Shown: positions 38,962 through 47,524, numbered from the stretch's first letter. The stretch: DNA of 47,524 nt from an uncultured Eubacteriales bacterium (GCA_900540235.1 UQEY01000010.1:1-47524), one strand, 5' to 3'. Notes: generated by a model from the sequence alone, not told the origin. Translations and numbers: made by a program.

Positions 38962-40248
38962 ATGATTACCGATGATCCAAATAACGGTGTTGAAAGATGT
39001 TCTTTTTGCGGCAAACCCGAAACTATAGTTCATAAGCTTATTGAAGGTCCGGGTGTCTACATTTGCGATGAATGTATTCAACTTTGTTATGATTTAATTC
39101 AGCAAACATCATCTGCGGATATTCCTCATACTGCTTCTAAGGCTGAAAGAGTTTTACCTAAGCCGCAGGAGATTAAAGCTAAGCTTGATGAATATGTTAT
39201 AGGTCAGGATGATGCAAAAATTGCTTTGTCTGTAGCTGTATATAACCATTATAAGCGTATTTATTCTACTAATAACAACAGTGGCGTGGAACTTCAAAAA
39301 AGTAATGTAATGCTTTTGGGTCCAACAGGTGTCGGCAAAACAATGCTTGCTCAAACACTTGCTAAGATTCTTGATGTTCCTTTTGCTATTGCAGATGCTA
39401 CAACTCTTACAGAAGCAGGTTATGTTGGTGAAGATGTTGAAAATATTCTTCTTCGTTTAATTCAAGCTGCAGATTTTGATATTGAAAAGGCAGAAAGGGG
39501 AATTATCTATGTTGACGAGATAGATAAAATTTCCCGAAAAAGTGAAAATAGGTCAATTACCCGTGATGTAAGCGGCGAAGGTGTTCAGCAAGCACTTCTT
39601 AAGATTCTTGAGGGCACGGTTTCAAATGTTCCTCCGACGGGTGGCAGGAAGCATCCTCAGCAAGAATTTATTCAAATCGATACTTCTAATATCCTCTTTA
39701 TTTGCGGTGGCGCATTTGACGGAATAGAGAAGATTATTGAAAAAAGAATCGGTGGCAAGTCAATGGGCTTCGGTGCAGATATCGATGCCGAGGAAGTTGA
39801 CGCCAACGATATAATGAAAAAGGCTGAACAGCACGATTTAGTTAAATACGGTCTTATTCCTGAGCTTATCGGTCGTATACCGGTTATTACAGTTCTTGAA
39901 AATCTTGATAAGGACGCACTTGTTAAGATTATGACTGAACCTAAAAATGCTATTGTTAAGCAGTATCAAAAGCTCTTTGAATATGACGGTGTTAAGCTTG
40001 AATTTAAGTCTGATGCACTTTCGGCTATCGCTGATATTACATTGGAGCGTAAAACAGGTGCAAGAGGTCTCAGAAGCGTATTTGAATCTGTGCTTCAAGA
40101 TTTGATGTTTAAAGCACCTACAGATTATACTATTGAGAAGATTATTATTACCGAGGATGCAGTAAAAAACGTTGAAGAACCTATTATTCTTCGTAACCCT
40201 AATAAGCATCCTAAAAATATTACAACTTCTCAGCTTAAAAATGCATAA
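38962..40248 (+). CDS. clpX: ATP-dependent Clp protease ATP-binding subunit ClpX
   Basis: A 428-residue unfoldase. The zinc-binding domain has Cys13, 16, 35 and 38 (CSFCGKPE ... CDECIQLC). The AAA+ module has Walker A GPTGVGKT (120-127), Walker B IIYVDEIDKI, and the IGF-type ClpP loop is replaced by the IGGKSMGFG segment that precedes ADIDAEE; the sensor-2 GARGLR is near 350. AAGGGGC lies upstream of ATG 38962. Confidence 0.97.
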   Translation: MITDDPNNGVERCSFCGKPETIVHKLIEGPGVYICDECIQLCYDLIQQTSSADIPHTASKAERVLPKPQEIKAKLDEYVIGQDDAKIALSVAVYNHYKRIYSTNNNSGVELQKSNVMLLGPTGVGKTMLAQTLAKILDVPFAIADATTLTEAGYVGEDVENILLRLIQAADFDIEKAERGIIYVDEIDKISRKSENRSITRDVSGEGVQQALLKILEGTVSNVPPTGGRKHPQQEFIQIDTSNILFICGGAFDGIEKIIEKRIGGKSMGFGADIDAEEVDANDIMKKAEQHDLVKYGLIPELIGRIPVITVLENLDKDALVKIMTEPKNAIVKQYQKLFEYDGVKLEFKSDALSAIADITLERKTGARGLRSVFESVLQDLMFKAPTDYTIEKIIITEDAVKNVEEPIILRNPNKHPKNITTSQLKNA

Positions 40249-40255
40249 TTTATTA

Positions 40256-40286
40256 AAGAACTCTGATTATTCGGAGTTCTTTTTTG
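40256..40286 (+). terminator. Terminator of tig-clpP-clpX
   Basis: AAGAACTCTG pairs with CGGAGTTCTT (one G-U) around a 6-base loop, then TTTTT. Confidence 0.82.
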
Positions 40287-40332
40287 TTTACAATCTTACC
40301 TTTTTGTGGTAAATTATATGTGAGGTGATTAT

Positions 40333-40890
40333 ATGAAGCGAACATTTAGTATATTTTTATCAATAATTATGTTAATATCTTTTGCTTTTTTAACTTCTTC
40401 GGTTGTTTATGCAAAATCAGAAAAACCTAAAGCTACATATATTACGGGTACTTCGTCTGTTGACGGAGGCTTTAAGGTTAAATATAAAACTTACGACAGC
40501 GTAGACGGATATCAGATTAGATATTCAACAAAGCATAATTTTGAAAAAGACAAAAAAATTAAGGTTAAAGACAACACAAAGGGTTCAAAAACAGTTAAAG
40601 GCTTAAAAGCAAAAACTACATATTATGTTAAAGTAAGAACTTATAAAAAAGACGGTGACAAAACAGTATACTCCTCTTGGTCTGATTCGGAGCCTGTTTA
40701 TGTTAAAAAATCATCAAATGCTAAGAAAAAGTCAACTTCAAAAAAATCTGCCGCAGTTACATATTATTGGGTTGAAAACGGTGAGGTTTACCATATCAGC
40801 AAAGATTGTACGACATTGAAAAGGTCAAAATACATTTCAAGCGGAAAATCTTATCCGTCAGGCAGACGAGCTTGCAAGGTTTGCTCATAA
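40333..40890 (+). CDS. Secreted fibronectin type III protein with C-terminal HxxC-C-C motif
   Basis: A 185-residue exported protein. A signal peptide (1-27, cleaving near VVYA-KS) precedes an FN3-like domain (about 33-125: DGGFKVKYKTYDSVDGYQIRYSTKHNF ... LKAKTTYYVKVRTY). A Lys/Ser-rich linker (126-141) follows, then a C-terminal module WVENGEVYHISKDCTTLKRSKYI...GRRACKVC. That last module (VYHxxxxCxxLKRS...RxxCKxC) occurs at the ends of many secreted Firmicutes proteins and nucleases and may coordinate a metal. The protein probably acts at the cell surface; function unknown. It has its own unit between clpX and lon. Confidence 0.8.
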   Translation: MKRTFSIFLSIIMLISFAFLTSSVVYAKSEKPKATYITGTSSVDGGFKVKYKTYDSVDGYQIRYSTKHNFEKDKKIKVKDNTKGSKTVKGLKAKTTYYVKVRTYKKDGDKTVYSSWSDSEPVYVKKSSNAKKKSTSKKSAAVTYYWVENGEVYHISKDCTTLKRSKYISSGKSYPSGRRACKVCS

Positions 40891-40900
40891 ATATTAATTA

Positions 40901-40927
40901 AAAGGGACTGTTTTGTGCGGTCCTTTT
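40901..40927 (+). terminator. Terminator of the FN3 protein gene
   Basis: AAAGGGACTG and CGGTCCTTT pair with one bulged G, then a run of T residues. Confidence 0.65.
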
Positions 40928-40957
40928 TTAATTTTGCGTACTGTTAAAAATTATGGG

Positions 40958-40986
40958 TTGCGTTTTTAATTATATTAGTATATAAT
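40958..40986 (+). promoter_or_regulatory. Promoter of lon
   Basis: TTGCGT (40958-40963), 17 bases, TATAAT (40981-40986). No CIRCE or CtsR-type heptad repeat was seen. Confidence 0.65.
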
Positions 40987-41028
40987 CTAAATTGATTATT
41001 TACTATAAAATAAGTAGGTTTTTAATAT

Positions 41029-43446
41029 ATGTCAGATAATAATGAAAATGTAATTATGCTTGAAATGCCGGTTATACCGCTTAGGGGGCTTGTTGTATTT
41101 CCTCAAATGGTGCTTCATTTTGATGTCGGCAGAAAAAAGAGTGTAAAAGCGCTTCAAAAGGCAATGGACGAAGACCAAAAAGTTTTTCTTGTTTGCCAAA
41201 AGGATGCTTCGGTTGATGAACCGAGTATTGAAGATGTTTACGAAATAGGTGTTGTTTGCAGTATCAGGCAGATGATGCGTATTCCGGGCAGTGAAAATAT
41301 GAGAGTAGTTGTTGAGGGCGAGCAGAGAGCGGCTCTTTATAACTTTACCGCCGTTAAACCTTATATTGCAGGCTTAATAGAACTTATTGATGAAAGCAAA
41401 TATGATAATGTTCCTGATGAAGAAAACAGAGCGTATCAAAGGATAGTTAAAAAAGAGTTTGAATATTACGCTTCAATGATGCCTAAAATCAGCAATGAAG
41501 TTATTGCCAAAGTTATTTCAATAAAAAACAGCGGTGAACTTGCCGATTTTGTTTGCTCAAACACTTTCCTTGACTATTATGAAAAGCAGGATATTTTGTC
41601 CGCAACCGACCCGAATGACAGAATTTGTCAGCTTGTGGTTTATTTAAAGAAAGAAAATAATGCTCTTGAAATTGAAAATGAAATTCAGGAAAAGGTTCAA
41701 ACTGAAATTGACAAGAGCCAAAGAGAATACTATTTAAGGGAAGAAATGAAAGTTATTTCCGACGCTTTGGGTGAGGGTGACAATCCGCAGGAAGAAGCTG
41801 ACGAATACAGAAATAAAATAAATTCGCTTAAATGCAGTGACGAAATTAAGGAAAAACTGTTAAAAGAATGCGACAAGCTTTCAAAAATGCCGGGCGGTTC
41901 GCACGAGGGAACAGTTGAAAGAAATTATCTTGATAAATGTCTTGAGATTCCGTTTGGTAAATTTACAAAAGATTCAATAAATCTTGAAAAAGCAAGAAAA
42001 ATTCTTGATAAAGAACACTATGGTTTAGACAAAGTTAAAGAAAGAATTGTTGACTCGCTTGCAGTTTATAAGCGCAACCCTGATTTTAACGGTCAAATTC
42101 TTTGCCTTGCAGGTCCACCGGGTGTCGGTAAAACCTCTATAGTTAAATCACTTGCGAAAAGTATGGGCAGGAAATATGTCCGTATTGCGCTCGGCGGTAT
42201 TCACGATGAAGCTGAAATAAGAGGTCACAGGAAAACCTACATCGGTTCAATGCCGGGGCGTATTGTTGAAGCTGTTATTAAATCGGGAGTTATGAACCCA
42301 ATTATTTTGCTTGACGAAATTGACAAAATCGGTAATGACTTTAAGGGTGACCCGTCATCAGCTTTGCTTGAAGCGCTTGACCCTGAGCAGAATAATACTT
42401 TTGCAGACCACTACATTGAATTCCCTATAGATTTAAGCAAAGTTTTATTTATTACAACCGCTAATGATGTGTCGGCTATTGCTGAACCTCTTTATGACAG
42501 AATGGAAGTAATAGAGCTTAATTCGTATACTTCTCTTGAAAAGTTTTATATTGCAAAAAATCATTTGATTAAAAAAGAAATGACAAAACATTCGCTTTCA
42601 GCCAGAGAATTTAAAATGACGGACGGCGCAATAAATACTGTTATTGAAAGCTATACAAGAGAAGCAGGAGTTCGTAAGCTTGAAAAAGAAATTGCAACTC
42701 TTTGCAGGAAAGCTACCGTTGCACTTGAAAGCGGCGAAAAATCATTTAAAGTAACAGATAAAAATATTGCAAAATATTTAGGCGAAAAGAAATTTACGGC
42801 AGATTTAATCAGCAGCGATGACCAAATAGGTACTGTTAACGGACTTGCGTGGACAAGTGTCGGTGGCACAATGCTTCCTATTGAAGTTTCAGCGCTTGAC
42901 GGTAGCGGTAAAATAGAACTTACCGGTAATCTTGGTGATGTAATGAAAGAAAGTGCTAAAACAGCAGTATCTTTCATTAGGTCGAAATGTAATGAGTATG
43001 GTATAGATTCTGACTTTTATAAAACAAAGGATATACATATTCACGCACCTGAAGCCGCTGTTCCGAAGGACGGACCGTCAGCCGGTCTTGCTATTACAAC
43101 CGCAATAGTGAGCGAACTTACAGGTATTGCAATCAAAGCAAATGTTGCTATGACAGGTGAAATCAGCTTAAAGGGCAAGGCACTTCCTATCGGCGGACTT
43201 AAAGAAAAATCTATGGCTGCTTTTAAGGCAGGTTGCGATACGGTGATTATTCCTAAGGATAATGTTAAAGACCTTGCACAAATCAGCGCAGAGGTTAAAA
43301 ACGCAATCAATTTTGTAAGCGTTTCCTCTTTTGATGAAGTGTTACCTAATGCACTTGTTACAATGCCACAGAAAAAGAAAGAAATTAAAGATAACAGCAT
43401 TATTATTCCCGACAAAAAGTCTAAGTCGAATGTTGTTACACAATAG
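41029..43446 (+). CDS. lon: ATP-dependent protease Lon
   Basis: An 805-residue LonA. The N-terminal substrate domain (MLEMPVIPLRGLVVFPQMVLHFDVGR, 9-200) and a coiled helical region precede the AAA+ domain with Walker A GPPGVGKT (about 362-369) and IILLDEIDKI. The Ser-Lys protease domain has catalytic Ser684 in PKDGPSAG and the Lys in GLKEKSMAA. It degrades misfolded and regulatory proteins. The ribosome binding site is weak (GTAGG). It lies 7 bp from ysxC, an arrangement conserved from B. subtilis to Clostridia. Confidence 0.97.
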   Translation: MSDNNENVIMLEMPVIPLRGLVVFPQMVLHFDVGRKKSVKALQKAMDEDQKVFLVCQKDASVDEPSIEDVYEIGVVCSIRQMMRIPGSENMRVVVEGEQRAALYNFTAVKPYIAGLIELIDESKYDNVPDEENRAYQRIVKKEFEYYASMMPKISNEVIAKVISIKNSGELADFVCSNTFLDYYEKQDILSATDPNDRICQLVVYLKKENNALEIENEIQEKVQTEIDKSQREYYLREEMKVISDALGEGDNPQEEADEYRNKINSLKCSDEIKEKLLKECDKLSKMPGGSHEGTVERNYLDKCLEIPFGKFTKDSINLEKARKILDKEHYGLDKVKERIVDSLAVYKRNPDFNGQILCLAGPPGVGKTSIVKSLAKSMGRKYVRIALGGIHDEAEIRGHRKTYIGSMPGRIVEAVIKSGVMNPIILLDEIDKIGNDFKGDPSSALLEALDPEQNNTFADHYIEFPIDLSKVLFITTANDVSAIAEPLYDRMEVIELNSYTSLEKFYIAKNHLIKKEMTKHSLSAREFKMTDGAINTVIESYTREAGVRKLEKEIATLCRKATVALESGEKSFKVTDKNIAKYLGEKKFTADLISSDDQIGTVNGLAWTSVGGTMLPIEVSALDGSGKIELTGNLGDVMKESAKTAVSFIRSKCNEYGIDSDFYKTKDIHIHAPEAAVPKDGPSAGLAITTAIVSELTGIAIKANVAMTGEISLKGKALPIGGLKEKSMAAFKAGCDTVIIPKDNVKDLAQISAEVKNAINFVSVSSFDEVLPNALVTMPQKKKEIKDNSIIIPDKKSKSNVVTQ

Positions 43447-43453
43447 GTGAAAT

Positions 43454-44035
43454 ATGAATTATAATAAAGCAGTATTTGAAAATGCTTACGGTATTCTGTC
43501 TCAGCTTCCTGAGAGCGAAGAGCCGGAAGTCGTTTTTGCAGGCAGGTCAAATGTCGGCAAAAGTTCACTTCTTAATAAGCTTTTCAACCGTAAGAGTCTT
43601 GCAAGAGTTAGTTCTGTACCCGGTAAAACAATTACAATAAATTTTTATGATGTTGACAATATTAAATTTGTTGACCTTCCGGGTTACGGCTATGCTAAAA
43701 TAAGTAAGCAAGAGCTTAAAAGATTCGGCGAGCTTATGGAGGGATATTTTAAAAGTGGGAGAAATATTGCTCTTGTAGTTCTTCTTATAGATATGCGTCA
43801 TCCGTTAACTAAGGATGATGAGGGTATGATTTATTTCTTGAAAGAGATGAATATTCCGTTTATAATAGTTATGACTAAGGCTGATAAGCTTAAAAAAACA
43901 GCGTATAAAGAAAGGCTCGACCTTTCAGGTGAGGAACTTGCTTTTGCAGGCGGTGTTCCTGTAGTTCCGTTTTCGTCCGTAACAGGGCAGGGAATTAACG
44001 GAATCAAAAATTATATAGAAAAATCAGTGATGTGA
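43454..44035 (+). CDS. ysxC: Ribosome biogenesis GTP-binding protein YsxC/EngB
   Basis: A 193-residue GTPase for 50S assembly. G1 is AGRSNVGKSSLLN (about 30-42), G3 VDLPGYGYAK, G4 TKADKL and G5 SSVTGQG. Typical length. It is 7 bp after lon, and AGGTGA precedes ATG 43454; an operon with lon and probably lysA. Confidence 0.96.
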   Translation: MNYNKAVFENAYGILSQLPESEEPEVVFAGRSNVGKSSLLNKLFNRKSLARVSSVPGKTITINFYDVDNIKFVDLPGYGYAKISKQELKRFGELMEGYFKSGRNIALVVLLIDMRHPLTKDDEGMIYFLKEMNIPFIIVMTKADKLKKTAYKERLDLSGEELAFAGGVPVVPFSSVTGQGINGIKNYIEKSVM

Positions 44036-44052
44036 TTTAGGAGGATAAATTA

Positions 44053-45327
44053 ATGGCAAAGGTTCCATTTGTATCAAAAGAAAAGGTAGAAGAAATTGCG
44101 GCAAAGTATCCGACTCCTTTTCATCTTTATGACGAAAAGGGTATTAGAGAAAATGTGAAAAATCTTAAAAAAGCATTTTCTTGGAATAAAGGCTACAAAG
44201 AATATTTTGCCGTAAAAGCTACACCAAACCCATTTTTAATCAATATTCTTCGTGAATACGGTTGCGGTTGTGACTGTTCTTCAAAGACAGAGCTTATGAT
44301 AGCAAAGACTGTCGGTGCTGTCGGTGATGATATTATGTTTTCATCAAACGACACTCCTATTGATGAATTTAAATATTGTAATGATTTAGGCGGTATTATC
44401 AATCTTGATGACATTACCCATATTGAAGCAGTTGAAAAAGCTTGCGGCAAGCTTCCTAAGAAAATGAGTTGCCGTTATAATCCGGGTGGCGTTTTTAAGA
44501 TTTCTAATGATATTATGGACAACCCCGGTGACGCTAAATATGGTATGACAACCGAGCAGATATACGAAGCGTTCAAAATTCTTAAAGAAAAGGGTGTCGA
44601 GGAATTTGGTATTCATTCGTTCCTTTGCTCAAATACAGTAACTAACGAATATTATCCGATGCTTGCGAAACTTCTTTTTGAACTTGCGGCTGACCTCAAG
44701 TCTAAGCTTGGTGTTCATATTACATTTATTAACCTTTCGGGCGGTATCGGTATTCCTTACAGACCTGACCAAGAACCAAATGACATTTTTGTTATCGGAG
44801 AAGGTGTAAGAAAGGCTTATGAAGAAGTTCTTGTACCGGCAGGTATGGACGATGTTTCAATCTTTACGGAACTTGGCAGATATATGCTTGGCCCTTACGG
44901 CGGTCTTGTAACAAAGGCTATTAATCAAAAGCATACTCATAAAGAATATATCGGCGTTGACGCTTGTGCAGTTAATCTTATGCGTCCTGCTATTTACGGC
45001 GCATATCACCATATTACTGTTTTAGGCAAGGAAAACGAAGCTTGTGACCACAAATATGATGTAACCGGTTCTCTTTGTGAAAACTGCGATAAATTTGCCG
45101 TTGACCGTATGCTCCCTGAAATCGAAATGGGTGACTACCTCTTTATCCACGATGCAGGTGCTCACGGTTTCTCAATGGGCTACAACTATAACGGTAAACT
45201 CAAGAGCGCTGAAATTCTTTTGAATGAAGACGGCTCGTTTAAACTTATAAGAAGAGCTGAAACTCCAAAAGATTATTTTGCTACTTTTGATTGTTTCGAT
45301 TTTTATGATGAACTTATAAAAGAATAA
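44053..45327 (+). CDS. lysA: Diaminopimelate decarboxylase
   Basis: A 424-residue PLP-dependent fold III decarboxylase, last step of lysine synthesis. The PLP lysine is Lys55 in YFAVKATPNP; glycine-rich NLSGGIGIPY (phosphate loop), ELGRYMLGPYG, and the C-terminal GSLCENCDKFAVDR with HDAGAHGFSMGYNYNG follow. The motif GSLCENCD and FHLYDEKGI differ from E. coli LysA but match Clostridia members; carboxynorspermidine or ornithine decarboxylase-type relatives are less likely. AGGAGG precedes ATG 44053, 17 bp after ysxC. Confidence 0.88.
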   Translation: MAKVPFVSKEKVEEIAAKYPTPFHLYDEKGIRENVKNLKKAFSWNKGYKEYFAVKATPNPFLINILREYGCGCDCSSKTELMIAKTVGAVGDDIMFSSNDTPIDEFKYCNDLGGIINLDDITHIEAVEKACGKLPKKMSCRYNPGGVFKISNDIMDNPGDAKYGMTTEQIYEAFKILKEKGVEEFGIHSFLCSNTVTNEYYPMLAKLLFELAADLKSKLGVHITFINLSGGIGIPYRPDQEPNDIFVIGEGVRKAYEEVLVPAGMDDVSIFTELGRYMLGPYGGLVTKAINQKHTHKEYIGVDACAVNLMRPAIYGAYHHITVLGKENEACDHKYDVTGSLCENCDKFAVDRMLPEIEMGDYLFIHDAGAHGFSMGYNYNGKLKSAEILLNEDGSFKLIRRAETPKDYFATFDCFDFYDELIKE

Positions 45328-45335
45328 TTTTCTAT

Positions 45336-45370
45336 AATCTCCGAATTTTTTACAATTTCGGAGATTTTTC
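45336..45370 (+). terminator. Terminator of lon-ysxC-lysA
   Basis: Perfect 10-bp stem AATCTCCGAA/TTCGGAGATT with an 11-base loop and a T-rich tail. Confidence 0.82.
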
Positions 45371-45399
45371 TTTACTTTCACGATTTAGTGTGTTACAAT
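45371..45399 (+). promoter_or_regulatory. Promoter of yerC-methyltransferase-hslO
   Basis: TTTACT (45371-45376), 17 bases, TACAAT (45394-45399). The -35 abuts the T-tract of the preceding terminator. Confidence 0.55.
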
Positions 45400-45442
45400 A
45401 TGATTACTTTAAATTATGATTTGTTAGAAAGGCAATGATAAT

Positions 45443-45766
45443 ATGAGCAGAAAATTAAAGGATGATAACATCGACTTTCTTTTTAGGGCGATTCTTGAAC
45501 TTGAAACTATTGAAGATTGCTATGATTTTTTTGAAGATTTGTGTACAGTTCAGGAACTTAAAACAATCAGTCAAAGAATAGTTGTTGCAAAAATGCTTTC
45601 GGAAAAGTGCGTTTATACAGATATTGTTAATGCAACGGGTGCTTCAACCGCTACAATCAGCCGTGTTAATCGTTCGCTTCAATACGGTTGTGACGGATAT
45701 GATAAAATTTTTGAAAAAATAAAGCTTGAAGACGAAAGCAAAGAAGACGATAATGGCGAGTTATAA
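45443..45766 (+). CDS. yerC: YerC/YecD family TrpR-related protein
   Basis: A 107-residue TrpR-like helix-turn-helix protein: LFRAILELETIEDCYDFFEDLCTVQELKTISQRI, then AKMLSEKCVYTDIVNATGASTATISRVNRSLQYGCDGY. The DNA-binding helices are near 55-80. Not a tryptophan repressor as such; the function of YerC is unclear. An acidic C-terminus (EDESKEDDNGEL) is present. AAAGGC precedes ATG 45443. It overlaps the methyltransferase by 14 bp. Confidence 0.92.
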   Translation: MSRKLKDDNIDFLFRAILELETIEDCYDFFEDLCTVQELKTISQRIVVAKMLSEKCVYTDIVNATGASTATISRVNRSLQYGCDGYDKIFEKIKLEDESKEDDNGEL

Positions 45767-46484
45767 TATTTTTGCTGAGTTTTACGATGATTTAACTCAA
45801 AATGTTGAATATGAAAAAATAGCAAAATATGTTTCTTCATTTTTTAAAAAGTATTATCCGTGCGGTAAAACAGTACTTGATTTAGCTTGCGGTACCGGTA
45901 CTCTCAGTAAGCTTTTAAATGAAGAGGGCTATAATATTATCGGTATTGACTTGTCTGATGATATGCTTTGTATTGCGTCCTCTAAGGGCGTAGATAACGC
46001 ATCTTTTATAAAAGGTGATATTACTTCATTCGCTTTGCCTCAAAAGGTTGATTACTGCGTTTGCTCGCTTGACAGCATTAATCATTTGGAAAGCATTGAG
46101 CAGGTCGGCGAATGTTTTAATTGCGTTTATAATTCTCTTGATGACGGCGGTATTTTTGTATTTGATGTAAATACAGTTTATAAGCATAAAAATGTTTTGA
46201 GCGATAATACATTCGTTTTTGATGAGGAAGATTTTTTTCTGTCTTGGGATAATGAATATTTGGGAAAAAATACAGTCAGAATACTTCTTGATTTTTTCGT
46301 GTTTAACGGGGTTAATTATGACAGATTCAGTGAAGAATTTTGCGAAAAGGCCTATGAAATAAGTGAACTTGAAAATAAACTTAACAAATTTAAAATTCTC
46401 GGTGTGTATGACGAACTAACTTTATCTGAGCCGAAAAATGACAGTGAAAGAATATATTTTGTATGTAAAAAGGTGAATAATTAA
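45753..46484 (+). CDS. Class I SAM-dependent methyltransferase
   Basis: A 243-residue methyltransferase. The SAM-binding motif I VLDLACGTGTLSKLL (about 40-54), motif II with the acidic residue IGIDLSDDML, and SFIKGDITSF follow, then the DYCVCSLDSINHL region. The N-terminal YNIFAEFYDDLTQNVEYEKIAKYV is characteristic of this small Clostridia clade. Substrate unknown. ATG 45753 is chosen by homology; the frame runs to TTG 45726 inside yerC. The stop adjoins the hslO start directly. Confidence 0.85.
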   Translation: MASYNIFAEFYDDLTQNVEYEKIAKYVSSFFKKYYPCGKTVLDLACGTGTLSKLLNEEGYNIIGIDLSDDMLCIASSKGVDNASFIKGDITSFALPQKVDYCVCSLDSINHLESIEQVGECFNCVYNSLDDGGIFVFDVNTVYKHKNVLSDNTFVFDEEDFFLSWDNEYLGKNTVRILLDFFVFNGVNYDRFSEEFCEKAYEISELENKLNKFKILGVYDELTLSEPKNDSERIYFVCKKVNN

Positions 46485-47366
46485 ATGGGAAAAATAGTAA
46501 GATATATTACAACGGACGGCAGCGCATTTGTAATTGCCGGTGACACAACGGATATGATTAGCAAGGCTGAAAATATTCATAAAACTTCAGCCGTTACAAC
46601 TGCGGCTCTTGGTAGGCTTATGACTGCAGCTTCAATGATGGGTGTAATGCTTAAAGGTGCTGATGACAGTGTTACATTAAGGCTTAACGGCGGAGGTCCT
46701 GCAGGCGTTGTACTTGCAGTATCTGACAGTCAGGGTAATGCAAGAGGCTATGTTGAAAACCCGATTGTTGAGATTCCGCTTAATGATAAAGGCAAGCTTG
46801 ATGTTAGAGGAGCAGTCGGCACCGACGGCTTTCTTTATGTTATGAAGGATATGGGTCTTAAAGAACCATATGTCGGAAACACTCAAATCGTAAGCGGTGA
46901 AATAGCGGAAGACATAACAAATTACTTTGCCGTGTCAGAGCAAACGCCGACTGTTTGTGCCCTCGGTGTGCTTGTTAACCCTGATTTGTCCGTTTCAAAA
47001 GCAGGCGGTTTTATGATTCAGCTTCTTCCGGGTTGTCCTGAGGATATAATTGAAAAGATTGAAGCTTCAATAAAAGATATTGATTCTGTTACAACAATGC
47101 TTTCAAACGGTATGACGCCTGACGATATTGCTAAGCGTGCTATGCGTGGTATTGAACTTGATAAGCTTGATGAAAGCAAAATTGAGTACAGGTGTAACTG
47201 CTCAAAGGCGAAGGTTGAAAATGCTCTTATTTCAACCGGCAGAGAGTCATTGCAGCAAATGATTGACGATGACGAAGATGTAAATGTTGAATGTCATTTC
47301 TGCGACAAAAATTATACTTTTACACCTAAAGAAATTCAAAAGTTACTTGAACAAACATCAAAATAA
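46485..47366 (+). CDS. hslO: Hsp33 redox-regulated chaperone
   Basis: A 293-residue holdase activated by oxidation. The N-terminal beta domain starts KIVRYITTDGSAFVIAGDTT; the core has AALGRLMTAASMMG and GGGPAGVV. The redox zinc site is complete: CNC (Cys237, 239) and CHFC (Cys270, 273). AGGTGA upstream overlaps the end of the methyltransferase gene. No clear terminator follows; a 9-bp inverted repeat (47370-47378, 47400-47408) could weakly serve. Confidence 0.96.
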   Translation: MGKIVRYITTDGSAFVIAGDTTDMISKAENIHKTSAVTTAALGRLMTAASMMGVMLKGADDSVTLRLNGGGPAGVVLAVSDSQGNARGYVENPIVEIPLNDKGKLDVRGAVGTDGFLYVMKDMGLKEPYVGNTQIVSGEIAEDITNYFAVSEQTPTVCALGVLVNPDLSVSKAGGFMIQLLPGCPEDIIEKIEASIKDIDSVTTMLSNGMTPDDIAKRAMRGIELDKLDESKIEYRCNCSKAKVENALISTGRESLQQMIDDDEDVNVECHFCDKNYTFTPKEIQKLLEQTSK

Positions 47367-47394
47367 AAAAGTTCAAAAAAGTTGAAAAAAAGTC

Positions 47395-47423
47395 TTGACT
47401 TTTGAACTGAGTTGATGTATTAT
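47395..47423 (+). promoter_or_regulatory. Promoter of the tRNA gene(s)
   Basis: TTGACT (47395-47400), 17 bases, TATTAT (47418-47423). A 9-bp inverted repeat AGTTCAAAA/TTTTGAACT (47370-47378 and 47400-47408) overlaps it. About 44 bases separate the -10 from the tRNA. Confidence 0.65.
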
Positions 47424-47466
47424 ATAACTCGTCGCAAGTGAGAAAAAACTTCACGACGACATCCGT

Positions 47467-47524
47467 GGGAGCATAGCTCAGCTGGGAGAGCATCTGCCTT
47501 ACAAGCAGAGGGTCACAGGTTCGA
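47467..47524 (+). tRNA. tRNA-Val(TAC), 3' end cut off by the window
   Basis: The acceptor start GGGAGCA, D-arm GCTCAGCTGGGAGAGC, and the anticodon stem TCTGC/GCAGA with loop CTTACAA (anticodon TAC, valine) are all present, followed by the variable loop and the beginning of the T-arm (GGTTCGA). The last ~18 bases lie beyond the window. More tRNA genes may follow. Confidence 0.9.

Noticed and set aside
1..47524. CRISPR array, prophage, insertion sequence or complete integrative element
   Set aside because: No regularly spaced identical repeats, no transposase, integrase, capsid or terminase genes appear; only relics and small repeats suggest past mobility.

Overview
This 47.5 kb window is a low-GC chromosomal segment from a member of the Clostridia. 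Protein style and content point to Oscillospirales/Ruminococcaceae-type gut bacteria, but this is inferred and the genus cannot be read from the sequence. Supporting signs are TTG/GTG starts behind strong GGAGG sites, A+T-rich intergenic DNA with textbook sigma-A promoters, an RNase J with a basic N-terminal extension, YerC, a DUF1540 protein, the TIGR03960/DUF2344 pair and a TIGR-type LysA.

Positions 1-4530 are accessory and scarred. They hold phased A-tracts, a decayed winged-helix gene, and a two-gene cassette: a three-TM RipA-like membrane protein translationally coupled to a ThsB-type TIR-like protein. After these come a strong hairpin, the C-terminal third of a type I restriction HsdR, an orphan promoter with a 19-codon gene stub, and a MATE exporter. 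Three related copies of a 30-52 bp motif (A 157, B 2541, C 4411) bracket the cassette and the MATE gene. The TIR/membrane pair is the best candidate for an under-described (anti-phage) system.

Positions 4530-12600 carry single-gene or two-gene units, most with their own promoter and terminator: a TetR regulator, oleate hydratase, a GDSL esterase, a membrane-anchored alpha/beta hydrolase, a TraX-like membrane protein, a ROK sugar kinase (minus strand), a single-pass membrane protein with a T/A/P-rich tail, and a GNAT-like acyltransferase. The MATE exporter has a consensus promoter with a 15-bp palindrome at the start site and a structured leader.

From 12.6 kb to the end the window is core genome, almost all on the plus strand (probably the leading strand). 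Main units are: rnj-rplI-dnaB-tilS-ftsH (RNA decay, translation, replication, tRNA modification, membrane proteolysis); a divergent type IIA topoisomerase pair; secG; a DEDDh exonuclease with a zinc ribbon; a class A penicillin-binding protein; ruvX - M50 protease - B12-binding radical SAM - DUF2344; rplS behind a leader; ylqF-rnhB-yraN; thrC; a small DUF1540 gene on the minus strand; a phosphoesterase; tig-clpP-clpX; a secreted FN3 protein; lon-ysxC-lysA; yerC-methyltransferase-hslO; and the start of a tRNA-Val(TAC) cut off by the window end. Protein quality control is notably concentrated here (FtsH, Tig, ClpP, ClpX, Lon, Hsp33).
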